64,000 nt of DNA from Verrucomicrobiota bacterium (lineage in GTDB: Bacteria; Verrucomicrobiota; Verrucomicrobiia; Opitutales; Opitutaceae): contig JAEYWP010000008.1 in the NCBI GenBank assembly GCA_023428905.1, positions 248,001-312,000 on the forward strand, in the 5' to 3' direction. Made by a program: the position numbers and the translations under genes. Below the pieces are notes generated by a model. The model saw nothing but the letters and a program-made list of their open reading frames with translations. It had not been told where the DNA came from and made no database searches. Positions 16,323 to 24,537 of this stretch are shown here, one piece after another. Each line of letters opens with the position of its first letter. Position 1 is the first letter of the stretch.

Positions 16323-18995
16323 ATGCCCTTTTCCCGCGCGCTCCTCTGCCTGCTGACGTTATTTGTGGCCCCCGCCGTTCTCCTCGCGGCCGAAATCAGC
16401 CCGCGCGAACGTATCCGGTTTACGGAGGACTGGCGGTTTCATCGCGGTGACGCGCCGGACGCGGGGCCGGAGCTCGGCTACAAGGCCATGCGTCCCTGGG
16501 TCCTCGCCACCGGCGCGGACCTGATCAACGACGGCGTCGCCCGGCCGCAGCGCGCGCCCGGAAACCCCGGCGCAGACGTTTCGTTTGTGCAGCCCGCTTT
16601 CGATGACCGCAATTGGCAGGCACTGCGCCTGCCCCATGACTGGGCAATCTATGGCCCGTTCTCGCAGGATCTCCCGGGCGAGACCGGCAAACTGCCCTGG
16701 CAGGGCGTAGGTTGGTACCGCAAGCGCTTCCAGCTCCCCGCGGAAGATGCCGGCAAATGCATCGCCCTGGATATCGACGGCGCGATGGCGTATTCGAGCG
16801 TCTGGATCAACGGGCAGTATGTCGGCGGCTGGCCTTATGGATACACGTCCTACCGCCTCGACTTGACACCCCATCTCAAGCCTGGCGCGGAAAACGTCCT
16901 CGCGATCCGCCTCGAGAATCCTCCCGAATCGTCGCGCTGGTATCCGGGCAGCGGGCTTTACCGCAACGTCTGGCTGGTGAAGACGCCGGAAATCCGCGTC
17001 CGCCAATGGGGCGTATTTGTCTCCACCCCGCGGGTGTCGGCCGACGAGGCCCTGGTCGCCGTCGAGGTCGCGGTTGAGAATCTCACCTCTGCCAAGAGCC
17101 GCTTCACCGTCCTCACCCGCATCCACACCCTCGATACGCAGGACCAGCTGTCGGCCGAGCCGGTGGCCACCTCGGAGGCGTTCCCGGTCGAGATCGATCC
17201 CAAGCGCGAGCGCGAGGCGATTCGCTCGCTGCCCGTGGCGGTTCCCTCTCCGCGTCGCTGGGACCTGGCCACGCCGCACCGGTATGCCGCTGTCACCACC
17301 CTCGAGCGCGACGGCGTGGTCCTCGACCGCGAGGTGACGCCCTTCGGCATCCGGTCCATCCGTTACGCCGACGATGGCGGTTTCCTCCTCAACGAACGCC
17401 GGGTCCAGTTCCAGGGTGTCTGCCTGCACCACGATCTCGGCGCACTTGGCGCGGCGATCAATGTCCGCGCCCTGGAACGGCAGCTGCAGCTCCTGCAGTC
17501 GATGGGCTGCAATGCGGTCCGTACCAGTCACAATCCGCCCGCTCCGGAGCTGCTGGAGCTCTGCGACAAGATGGGCCTCCTGGTGATGGCGGAAGCCTTT
17601 GATGCCTGGCGGCGCAGCAAGAAGGACGCGGATGTCCAGGCCGCCGATCCCTACGACCGTGCCCACGACTACAGCCGCGTGTTTGACGAATGGCATGAAC
17701 GCGACCTGCGCGCCCTGATCCGCCGCGACCGCAACCATCCCAGCGTGGTGCTCTGGAGCATCGGCAACGAGGTGCTCGAGCAGTGGTTCACCGACGGCTG
17801 GAAACTGGCGTCCCGTCTCGCCGGCATCGTGCGCGAGGAGGACCGCACCCGGCCGATCACCGGCGGCTTTAACTCGCCCCACGCCGGCATCACGGGCTTC
17901 CAGACCGCGGTCGACGCCATCGGCTACAATTACAAGCCCTGGGCCTACGCCCCGACCCGAAAGGCCAATCCCCTCACGCCGGTGTACAGCGCCGAGTCCG
18001 CCTCGACCCTGAGTTCACGGGGTGAATACGTCTTTCCGGTCGAACCGGAACAGAAGCTGAAGGGCCGGGAGAACTTCCACGTCAGCTCCTACGACTTCTC
18101 CGCCGCGGAATGGTCGTCGAGCCCCGACTTTGAATGGAAGGGTCTGGACGAGGCACCCTACACCTCCGGCGAATTCGTCTGGACCGGCTTCGACTACCTC
18201 GGCGAGCCCACGCCCTATAACTCGGACGCGACCAATCTCCTCAACTTCTCCGACCCGGCCCAGCGCGAGCGGGTGGCGGGTGAACTCGCCGAGCTCGGCC
18301 GTATCCGCGTCCCCTCGCGCAGCAGCTATTTCGGCATTATCGACCTGGCGGGTTTTCCCAAGGATCGTTATTACCTATACCAGTCGCGCTGGCTTCCGGA
18401 GAGGCCGATGGCGCATCTGGTGCCACACTGGAACTGGCCCGAGCGGGTTGGCCAGGTCACGCCGGTCCAGGTGTACACCTCGGGTGACGAAGCCGAGCTC
18501 TTCCTCAACGGCAGGTCGCTGGGGAAAAAGAAAAAGGGCGCGTACGAATACCGCCTCTACTGGGGCGACGTGGTCTACGAGCCCGGCGAATTGCGCGCGG
18601 TGGTGACAAAGGCCGGCCAGCCCTGGGCCGAGGTCGTGACCCGCACCACCGGCGAGGCCCGACAGCTCCAACTCCAGCCCGACCGCGCCGACCTGCGCGC
18701 CGATGGCGACGACCTCTGCTTTGTCACCGTGCGCGTCGCCGATGAGGCCGGCCAGGTGGTCCCGAGGACGCATTCCCTCATCACCTATCACCTCGACGGC
18801 CCCGGTGACATCGTGGCGGTGGACAATGGTGATCCCACCAGCCACGAGTCCTTCCAGGCCACCACCCGCCGCGCCTTCAACGGACTCGCCCTCGTGGTCA
18901 TCCGGACGCGCCCGGGCGAAGCCGGCCCGCTCACCCTCCACGCCACCGCTGACGGGCTGGCGCCCGCCACGGTGGAGCTGAAGGCCAGGCCCTGA
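16323..18995 (+). CDS. GH2 family beta-galactosidase-like glycoside hydrolase
   Basis: 890 residues with a signal peptide (about 1-23). Order: sugar-binding jelly roll (about 30-220, 'LRLPHDWAIYGPF', 'GVGWYRKRF'), Ig-like domain (225-345), then the TIM barrel. The barrel contains 'CNAVRTSHNPPAPELLELCD', acid/base Glu483 in 'SIGNEVLEQW' and nucleophile Glu558 in 'VYSAESAS'. C-terminal domains (about 700-885) resemble DUF4982/Ig-like modules of long GH2 enzymes. Predicted exported exo-beta-galactosidase, consistent with removing galactose from xyloglucan side chains; GH2 also includes beta-glucuronidases and mannosidases. A palindromic site shared with two other promoters lies 67 bases upstream, so it is a separately controlled unit. 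Confidence 0.9.
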   Translation: MPFSRALLCLLTLFVAPAVLLAAEISPRERIRFTEDWRFHRGDAPDAGPELGYKAMRPWVLATGADLINDGVARPQRAPGNPGADVSFVQPAFDDRNWQALRLPHDWAIYGPFSQDLPGETGKLPWQGVGWYRKRFQLPAEDAGKCIALDIDGAMAYSSVWINGQYVGGWPYGYTSYRLDLTPHLKPGAENVLAIRLENPPESSRWYPGSGLYRNVWLVKTPEIRVRQWGVFVSTPRVSADEALVAVEVAVENLTSAKSRFTVLTRIHTLDTQDQLSAEPVATSEAFPVEIDPKREREAIRSLPVAVPSPRRWDLATPHRYAAVTTLERDGVVLDREVTPFGIRSIRYADDGGFLLNERRVQFQGVCLHHDLGALGAAINVRALERQLQLLQSMGCNAVRTSHNPPAPELLELCDKMGLLVMAEAFDAWRRSKKDADVQAADPYDRAHDYSRVFDEWHERDLRALIRRDRNHPSVVLWSIGNEVLEQWFTDGWKLASRLAGIVREEDRTRPITGGFNSPHAGITGFQTAVDAIGYNYKPWAYAPTRKANPLTPVYSAESASTLSSRGEYVFPVEPEQKLKGRENFHVSSYDFSAAEWSSSPDFEWKGLDEAPYTSGEFVWTGFDYLGEPTPYNSDATNLLNFSDPAQRERVAGELAELGRIRVPSRSSYFGIIDLAGFPKDRYYLYQSRWLPERPMAHLVPHWNWPERVGQVTPVQVYTSGDEAELFLNGRSLGKKKKGAYEYRLYWGDVVYEPGELRAVVTKAGQPWAEVVTRTTGEARQLQLQPDRADLRADGDDLCFVTVRVADEAGQVVPRTHSLITYHLDGPGDIVAVDNGDPTSHESFQATTRRAFNGLALVVIRTRPGEAGPLTLHATADGLAPATVELKARP

Positions 18996-19078
18996 TTTCC
19001 ACCCGTTTCCGCCCTCCACTCCTTCAACTCCCGCACCCGGCCTCCCGCGCCGATATCGAGGTCAGCCTCCCATCCCCC

Positions 19079-20539
19079 ATGGACACCGCAGCCGCAACCC
19101 GTCAGCACGACAACGCGAACGATCGCCATATCCCGCCGGAGGACCGGGTGCCTGTTTCTCAAAAGATTGGATACGGCCTGGGCAGCGTCCTGGACATGTG
19201 GGGCCACTGGCTCTACCCGAACCTGATGGGGCAGGTGTTCAACATCTTCCTCGGCGTATCCGCGAACCTTATCGGAACCGCCACCCTGCTGATCAAGCTC
19301 TTCGACGCGGCGGCTGACCCGCTCTTCGGCTGGCTGTCGGACAACACCCGCTCCCGCTTTGGACGCAGGCGCCCCTTCATCCTGGTCGGGGCGGTGCTCG
19401 CGGGCATCGGGCTGCCCCTGATGATGGCGGTGCCACAGGGCTGGTCGGAGATGCAGTACTTCTGGTTCATCATCATCTCCAACGCGATTTTCATCCCGAT
19501 CATGAGCTGCTTCTTCATGCCCTACCAGAGCCTGGGGTCGGAGCTCACGCCGAACTACCACGAACGCACCAGCGTGATGTCCTACCGCGGTGCGATCCAG
19601 AAGGTCCCCGAGCTGGCGCTCTTCTTCACCGCCCAGTTCACCACCCTTGCGATCTGGAACGACGAGATCACCGGCAAACCCAACATCCTGAAAGCGGCGC
19701 AGGTCTACACCGCGGGGCTGGGCGTGATCATGATCATCGTCGGCGTGGTGATGTTCTTCCTCCTGCGCGAGCGCTATTACGACAAGGTCGTGTCGCGCCG
19801 GCAGGAACACATCTCGATCCGCGAGACCCTCTGGCAGACGCTCAAGTGCAAGCCGTTCCGGATTCAGCTCTCGATGAAACTGGCCTACGCGATGGGCACC
19901 AGCATGGTCAGCGCGCTGGGCTACTACAACACGGTGTATTACGTGTGCAAAGGTGACCTGAACGCGGCGGGGAAATGGAATTTCTTCATGGGCGTTGCCG
20001 GCATGGTCTTCGGTTTCATGGGCATCCCCACCTTCGCCTATCTGGCACGCCGCCTGGGCAAGCGCCACGCCATGGCGATCATCCTCACCGCGGCGATCGG
20101 CGCCTTCGTTGCGACCTGGTGGCTCTACAATCCGAATCACCCCTGGATGCAGATCTTCGCCACCGGCCTGATCGCTTTCACCGGGGCGGGCTTCTGGATG
20201 CTGGACGGCTCGATCACCGCCGACGTGGTCGACTACGACGAGCTGGAGACCGCCAAGCGGCGCGAAGGCGCCTTCGCCTCCTGCGGCTCGTGGATCATGA
20301 AGGTGGGCGTGGCGGTCGGGGCGGCGGCGTCCTTCTATATCCTCGCCGCCACCGGCTTCGACGCCAAGCTGGGCGGCGACCAGACCGAGCGCACGCTGAC
20401 CATGATCCGCGTATTGTTGGTCGTGATACCGGTGGTCGGGCTGCTCCTGGCGCTCCTCGCCCTCTCGCGTTTCCGCCTCACCCAGCAGGCCCTCTCCGAC
20501 ATCCGCGGCCAGCTCGAGGCCCGGCGCGGCAAGGTCTGA
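19079..20539 (+). CDS. GPH-family (MelB-type) sugar:cation symporter
   Basis: 486 residues with 12 predicted transmembrane helices. The diagnostic loop 'DPLFGWLSDNTRSRFGRRRP' is present, together with 'KIGYGLGSVLDMWGHWL' at the N-terminus and 'DGSITADVVDYDELETAKRR' before helix 11, which is characteristic of the glycoside-pentoside-hexuronide symporters. The role is uptake of mono- or oligosaccharides across the inner membrane, probably with Na+ or H+. Placed 83 bases after the GH2 gene in the same direction, it is probably the importer for products of this locus. The exact sugar cannot be told. Confidence 0.9.
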   Translation: MDTAAATRQHDNANDRHIPPEDRVPVSQKIGYGLGSVLDMWGHWLYPNLMGQVFNIFLGVSANLIGTATLLIKLFDAAADPLFGWLSDNTRSRFGRRRPFILVGAVLAGIGLPLMMAVPQGWSEMQYFWFIIISNAIFIPIMSCFFMPYQSLGSELTPNYHERTSVMSYRGAIQKVPELALFFTAQFTTLAIWNDEITGKPNILKAAQVYTAGLGVIMIIVGVVMFFLLRERYYDKVVSRRQEHISIRETLWQTLKCKPFRIQLSMKLAYAMGTSMVSALGYYNTVYYVCKGDLNAAGKWNFFMGVAGMVFGFMGIPTFAYLARRLGKRHAMAIILTAAIGAFVATWWLYNPNHPWMQIFATGLIAFTGAGFWMLDGSITADVVDYDELETAKRREGAFASCGSWIMKVGVAVGAAASFYILAATGFDAKLGGDQTERTLTMIRVLLVVIPVVGLLLALLALSRFRLTQQALSDIRGQLEARRGKV

Positions 20540-20554
20540 TCCGCCGGCCGGCAG

Positions 20555-20590
20555 GGGTGCGGACGTCCGCACCCGGCTGGCCGTTTTCTC
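20555..20590. terminator. Convergent terminator between symporter and lacI-type gene
   Basis: A perfect 20-bp palindrome with ten-base arms (20555-20574) lies in an 84-base gap between converging genes, followed on the plus strand by GGCTGGCC and TTTTCTCTT. It probably ends the plus-strand unit; on the minus strand no T-run follows. Confidence 0.65.
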
Positions 20591-20623
20591 TTCGCCCACC
20601 CGCGATGCCGGTCGTAGACGCGG

Positions 20624-21715
20624 CTACGGCACCAAGAGGTCGTGCGCCGAAGGGACGGTAACGGAATTGCGCAGGACCAGCTCGGTGGGGAAAACCACGG
20701 TCTGGGGCGCACGCGCGTCCTCCCCTGTACGCTGAGCCTGGATACGCTCGAGCAGCAGCTCCACCGCCTTGCGTCCCATCGCCCGGAGCGGCTGGCGGAC
20801 GGTGGTGAGCTGCGGCACGGTCGAACGCGCCGCCAGGGTGTCGTCGAAACCCGCCACCGAAACATCTCCCGGCACCTTGAACCCGGCCGCGGCGAGGGCT
20901 TCGAGGCAGCCGATCGCGATCCCGTCGTTGGCGCAGAAAATCGCCTGGGGCATGAGCTGGCCTGAGGACCGCTTGAGCCAGTCGCTCATGACAGAGAGGC
21001 CGCGCTCGGCGTTGAAACCCGTTTCGATGATAGGCCCGGAACTGCGTTGGAGCGCACCGGTGCCGAGGGCCCGTTGATAACCCTTGATCCGGCGCTCCGG
21101 CCCCACCAGCCCGCGCGGGCCGGAAAGGTGCATGATGCGTCGGTGTCCCAGGCTCACCAAGTAACGCACCATCTCGTAGGCTCCGGTCTCCTCATCCGAC
21201 TCCAGGTTGATCGACCGGGGCAGGAGGACGTTCGAATGAAGGGAGATGCAGGGGGTGTGCTCGGGCAGTACGGACAGCGATTCGCGCGTGAGCCGGGGCG
21301 CCACCAGGAGGAGTCCGTCGATCCGACCGTCGCAAAAACTCGGGAGGCGGCGCGCGTCGCTTTCCCAGTCATGCAGGGTGAAGACGGTGGTGTTCTGCCC
21401 GCTGTGGGCGGCGGCCTCGACCACCCCGTTAAAGACTTCGAGAAAATACTGGTTGAGTTCGTTGCCCTCAAACACCGCGGCCACGCCGAGCGTGTTCATC
21501 TTGCGATCCGCCAGCGCGCGCGCGGCCGCATTGGGGCGGTAATGCAGTTTTGCCGCCGCCTCGAGGATGCGCTGCCGCGTCTCCGGGGCAGTGCGGGAGG
21601 AGGTGCGAGCGCCGTTGAGAACGGCGGAAGCAGCCATGGCGGAAACTCCCGCTTCGCGTCCGACATCAGCGAGGGTGGCGGGGCGGGTGGACTTTCGTTT
21701 CGGACTGGAGGGCAT
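20624..21715 (-). CDS. LacI-family transcriptional regulator
   Basis: 363 residues from the ATG at 21715; the frame is open to 21748 but the family starts close to the HTH. The N-terminal HTH is 'ATLADVGREAGVSAMAASAV', and the hinge region ends in 'YRPNAAARALADRK'. The periplasmic-binding-like effector domain includes 'GRIDGLLLVAPRL', 'GHRRIMHLSGP', 'AIFCANDGIAIGCLEA' and 'VPGDVSVAGFDDTLAARSTV'. It lies in the middle of the glycan locus downstream of GH31, so it most likely senses a sugar from this pathway. Three promoters of the locus share a palindrome, but that site lacks the central CG usual in LacI operators, so the link is unproven. Confidence 0.9.
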   Translation of the reverse strand: MPSSPKRKSTRPATLADVGREAGVSAMAASAVLNGARTSSRTAPETRQRILEAAAKLHYRPNAAARALADRKMNTLGVAAVFEGNELNQYFLEVFNGVVEAAAHSGQNTTVFTLHDWESDARRLPSFCDGRIDGLLLVAPRLTRESLSVLPEHTPCISLHSNVLLPRSINLESDEETGAYEMVRYLVSLGHRRIMHLSGPRGLVGPERRIKGYQRALGTGALQRSSGPIIETGFNAERGLSVMSDWLKRSSGQLMPQAIFCANDGIAIGCLEALAAAGFKVPGDVSVAGFDDTLAARSTVPQLTTVRQPLRAMGRKAVELLLERIQAQRTGEDARAPQTVVFPTELVLRNSVTVPSAHDLLVP

Positions 21716-21921
21716 CGGGGTGGGACAAAGGGCTCTTCGAGTACACACGGTTTGGCCCGTCGCGTCGAGGGCGCTGTGACTCAGACGGCAGGGTGCCGGG
21801 GCCGCGTCCCGGGCATTTCTCGGAGGGCGAAACGCGCGCGGTTGCCCTCCGGCACGTCCCTGCGCGGCCGGAGGGCGGTGCCTGCGTTCGCCGGCCCCGG
21901 ACGCGGGCTCAGAACGGCCGG

Positions 21922-24252
21922 TCAGGCAAGGCTCAGTTCGATCGTGCTGCTCCCACTCCCGGCAGTGACGAGGAGCCCCCTCGAGTCCGCGGTGGCGATA
22001 CCGCCCTGGACGCGGCTCGCGGACGCCACCCCCATGAGCTGCAGGCGCCAGGAGCCGAGGACCTCCCCCTGGACCCGGGCGCGGAGGGTCGAGCCGGTTC
22101 GGCTGACCTCGACGTCAAGCGCTGGGCCGCCGGTGAGGGTCGGCACGGACGCGCGCGCGGTCGCCCCGTCGTCGAGCTGATAGACGGCAAAGGTCACGTC
22201 CTGTGCGAAGGTATAATCCGGGCGGTCCTCGCGGGCACCGACCGCGAGCACGGTGTTGGGGCGCACGTAGAGCGGCAGGCTGAGGAAGTCGTGCTGGCTG
22301 CGATGCCAGCGCCCTCCCGTCCGCACCTCTCCGGTCAGGAGGTGGGTCCAGCGACCTTCCGGCAGGTAGAAGTCCGCCGTGCCGTCCTCGGTGAACACCG
22401 GTGCGACGAGCAGGGAGCCGCCCAGCATGTATTGGCGGTCGAGGGTATCGCAGGCCGGGTCGCCGGGGAACTCCAGGACCATGGCGCGCATCATGGGCAC
22501 CCCGTCGCGGTGGGCCTCGAGGGCGGCGGCATACAGGTAGGGCATGAGCCGCAGTTTCAGCTTGGTGAAAAAGCGAAGCACGTCGCAGGACTCGTCGGGA
22601 TAGGTCCACGGCACCCGGTAGGTGGAGCTGCCATGCAGCCGGCTGTGGGACGACAGCAGGCCGAAGGCGACCCAGCGCTTGTAGACCGTCGCCGGTGGGG
22701 AGCCTTCAAACCCTCCGATGTCGTGGCTCCAGAAACCGAAGCCGGAGAGGCAGAGGGACAGGCCCCCACGGAGGCTCTCGGCCATCGACTCGAGGGTGGA
22801 CCAGCAGTCGCCGCCCCAGTGAACCGGCAGGCGCTGTCCCGAGGCGTAGGAGGAGCGGGCAAAAACGACCGCCTCGCCCGGACCGCGGACTTGCTGGATG
22901 ACGGAGAACACCGCCTCGTTGTACAAAATCGGATACAGATTGTGCATCTTCACCGGGTCCGAGCCGTCGTGGTACACCACGCCCTCGGTCGGGATGCGTT
23001 CGCCGAAGTCGGTCTTGAAGCAATCGACCCCCATGGCCAGCAGGCGCCGCAGGTGGGACTGGTACCACGCCACCGCATCCGGGTTGGTGAAGTCGACAAT
23101 CGCCATGCCGGGCTGCCAGAGATCGGTCTGCCAGACCTCGCCGTTGGTCTTGCGGATGAAATAGCCGCCCTTTTTCCCCTCCTCGAACAGCCGGGAGCGC
23201 TGGGCGATGTAGGAGTTGATCCAGACGCAGAGTTTCAGGCCGCGGTCGCGCAGGCGCTTCAGCATGCCGGGCGCATCGGGGAACATGCGCGGGTCCCATT
23301 CGAAATCGCACCAATTGAACTCGCGCATCCAGAAACAATCGAAGTGGAAGACGCTCAGGGGCAGGTCCCGCGCGCGCATCTCGTCGATGAAACTGGTGGT
23401 GGTTTTCTCGTCGTAGTTGGTGGTAAACGACGTGGATAGCCACAGGCCGAAGGTCCAGGCCGGCGGCAGGGCCGGACGCCCGGTGAGGGCGGTGAGCTTG
23501 CGCAGGATGTCCTTGGGGGTCGGTCCATGGATCAGGAAATACTCCAGGCTTTCGCCCTCGAGGCTGAACTGGACCCGCGCGACCTTCTCGGAGGCGACCT
23601 CGAAGGAGACGGGGCCGGCCTCATTGACCAGCACGCCGTAGCCGCGGTTGGTGAGGTAGAACGGGACACATTTGTAGGCCTGCTCGCAGGCCGTGCCGCC
23701 GTCCTTGTTGGTGTTCTCCACCACCTGGCCATTCTTGACGAAGGCGGTGAAGCGTTCGCCCAGTCCGTAAACACATTCGCCCACTCCGAGGGAGAGCTGC
23801 TCGTGGACATGATTCCCACGGCCGGCGACCTGGATGTAACCCATGCCGCGCCAGGCGCTCCGGGTGAGGACGCGATCCCCACCCTTGAAGGTGAGTTCAA
23901 AACCGTTGGTCTTTCGGACGACCGCGCTCACCGACCCGCTGCGGAGCGTCGCGCTCTCGGCGTCCTGTGAGAGCTCCACCCCGATGCGCTCGGGCGTCTG
24001 GAGGGGAATACGAGCCCCACCGTCGTGGCCGCCGGTGTAATGCGCGATGCGCACCCGCACCACATCGGGGAGCGGGGAGCTGAGGGTCACGGTGAGAAGC
24101 GGCCCCTGGAGGGTGTCGCCCCGATGGCGGATCGGACGCGTCGGCGCCGAAATCACGAGGGCATCTTTTTCCTCGAAGACATCGTAGGCCTCAGCGGCGT
24201 AATGGGCGGCGACGCCGGGCTGCAGCATCCATTGTCCGTCAGTGAATTTCAT
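21922..24252 (-). CDS. yicI: GH31 alpha-xylosidase (YicI-like)
   Basis: 776 residues, nearly the same length as E. coli YicI (772), with no signal peptide, so cytoplasmic. Nucleophile Asp415 lies in 'CFKTDFGERIP' and acid/base Asp482 in 'HWGGDCWST'. The residues that set alpha-xyloside preference in YicI (Phe277, Cys307, Phe308, Trp345, Lys414, from memory) correspond here to Phe276, Cys306, Phe307, Trp344 and Lys413. It should remove the non-reducing xylose from isoprimeverose-type xyloglucan oligosaccharides after import. It is transcribed away from GH9, from the shared regulatory region at 24253-24537. Confidence 0.92.
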   Translation of the reverse strand: MKFTDGQWMLQPGVAAHYAAEAYDVFEEKDALVISAPTRPIRHRGDTLQGPLLTVTLSSPLPDVVRVRIAHYTGGHDGGARIPLQTPERIGVELSQDAESATLRSGSVSAVVRKTNGFELTFKGGDRVLTRSAWRGMGYIQVAGRGNHVHEQLSLGVGECVYGLGERFTAFVKNGQVVENTNKDGGTACEQAYKCVPFYLTNRGYGVLVNEAGPVSFEVASEKVARVQFSLEGESLEYFLIHGPTPKDILRKLTALTGRPALPPAWTFGLWLSTSFTTNYDEKTTTSFIDEMRARDLPLSVFHFDCFWMREFNWCDFEWDPRMFPDAPGMLKRLRDRGLKLCVWINSYIAQRSRLFEEGKKGGYFIRKTNGEVWQTDLWQPGMAIVDFTNPDAVAWYQSHLRRLLAMGVDCFKTDFGERIPTEGVVYHDGSDPVKMHNLYPILYNEAVFSVIQQVRGPGEAVVFARSSYASGQRLPVHWGGDCWSTLESMAESLRGGLSLCLSGFGFWSHDIGGFEGSPPATVYKRWVAFGLLSSHSRLHGSSTYRVPWTYPDESCDVLRFFTKLKLRLMPYLYAAALEAHRDGVPMMRAMVLEFPGDPACDTLDRQYMLGGSLLVAPVFTEDGTADFYLPEGRWTHLLTGEVRTGGRWHRSQHDFLSLPLYVRPNTVLAVGAREDRPDYTFAQDVTFAVYQLDDGATARASVPTLTGGPALDVEVSRTGSTLRARVQGEVLGSWRLQLMGVASASRVQGGIATADSRGLLVTAGSGSSTIELSLA

Positions 24253-24414
24253 AGGAGAAAAAAACCGCCGCGCGGCGGAGGGTCGAAAACGGCCAGCGTG
24301 GGACCCGGCCCTGCACCGTCGAGCGCGCGCGTGAGCGGCCCATTAGAGCAGCCACAGCCGCTGGGAGGCGCGTAAAAGGAACCGGAGAGCAGAATCGACA
24401 CAGGGGTAAACTTA

Positions 24415-24430
24415 AATTTAAGGCTAAATC
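24415..24430 (-). promoter_or_regulatory. Inverted-repeat site upstream of GH31 gene
   Basis: Read on the minus strand: GATTTAGCCTTAAATT, arms ATTTA/TAAAT around GCCT, 163 bases before the GH31 start. It is the same RATTTA-NCCT-TAAATY pattern as the GH2 and GH9 sites, oriented toward GH31. Confidence 0.65.
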
Positions 24431-24504
24431 GTCTCTCCCTGCTCCTCTTTCGCAAGATCAAACTTCCCTTGGAGCGGTCTTAAGCGACACAGGATTGCAG
24501 GTTG

Positions 24505-24520
24505 AATTTAACCTTAAATT
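24505..24520 (+). promoter_or_regulatory. Inverted-repeat site upstream of GH9 gene
   Basis: AATTTAACCTTAAATT: perfect 6-bp arms around ACCT, ending 17 bases before the GH9 start codon. Together with the site at 24415-24430 it lies in the divergent GH31/GH9 control region. Its closeness to the start suggests the site overlaps the transcribed leader or core promoter. Confidence 0.65.
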
Positions 24521-24537
24521 AGGCGCATCCTACTCTC

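Noticed and set aside
18788..20599. Long minus-strand frame opposite the symporter (603 codons)
   Set aside because: It lies antisense to a clear GPH symporter, is rich in Arg/His/Glu/Gly/Asp as shadow frames of GC-rich genes are, and matches no family.
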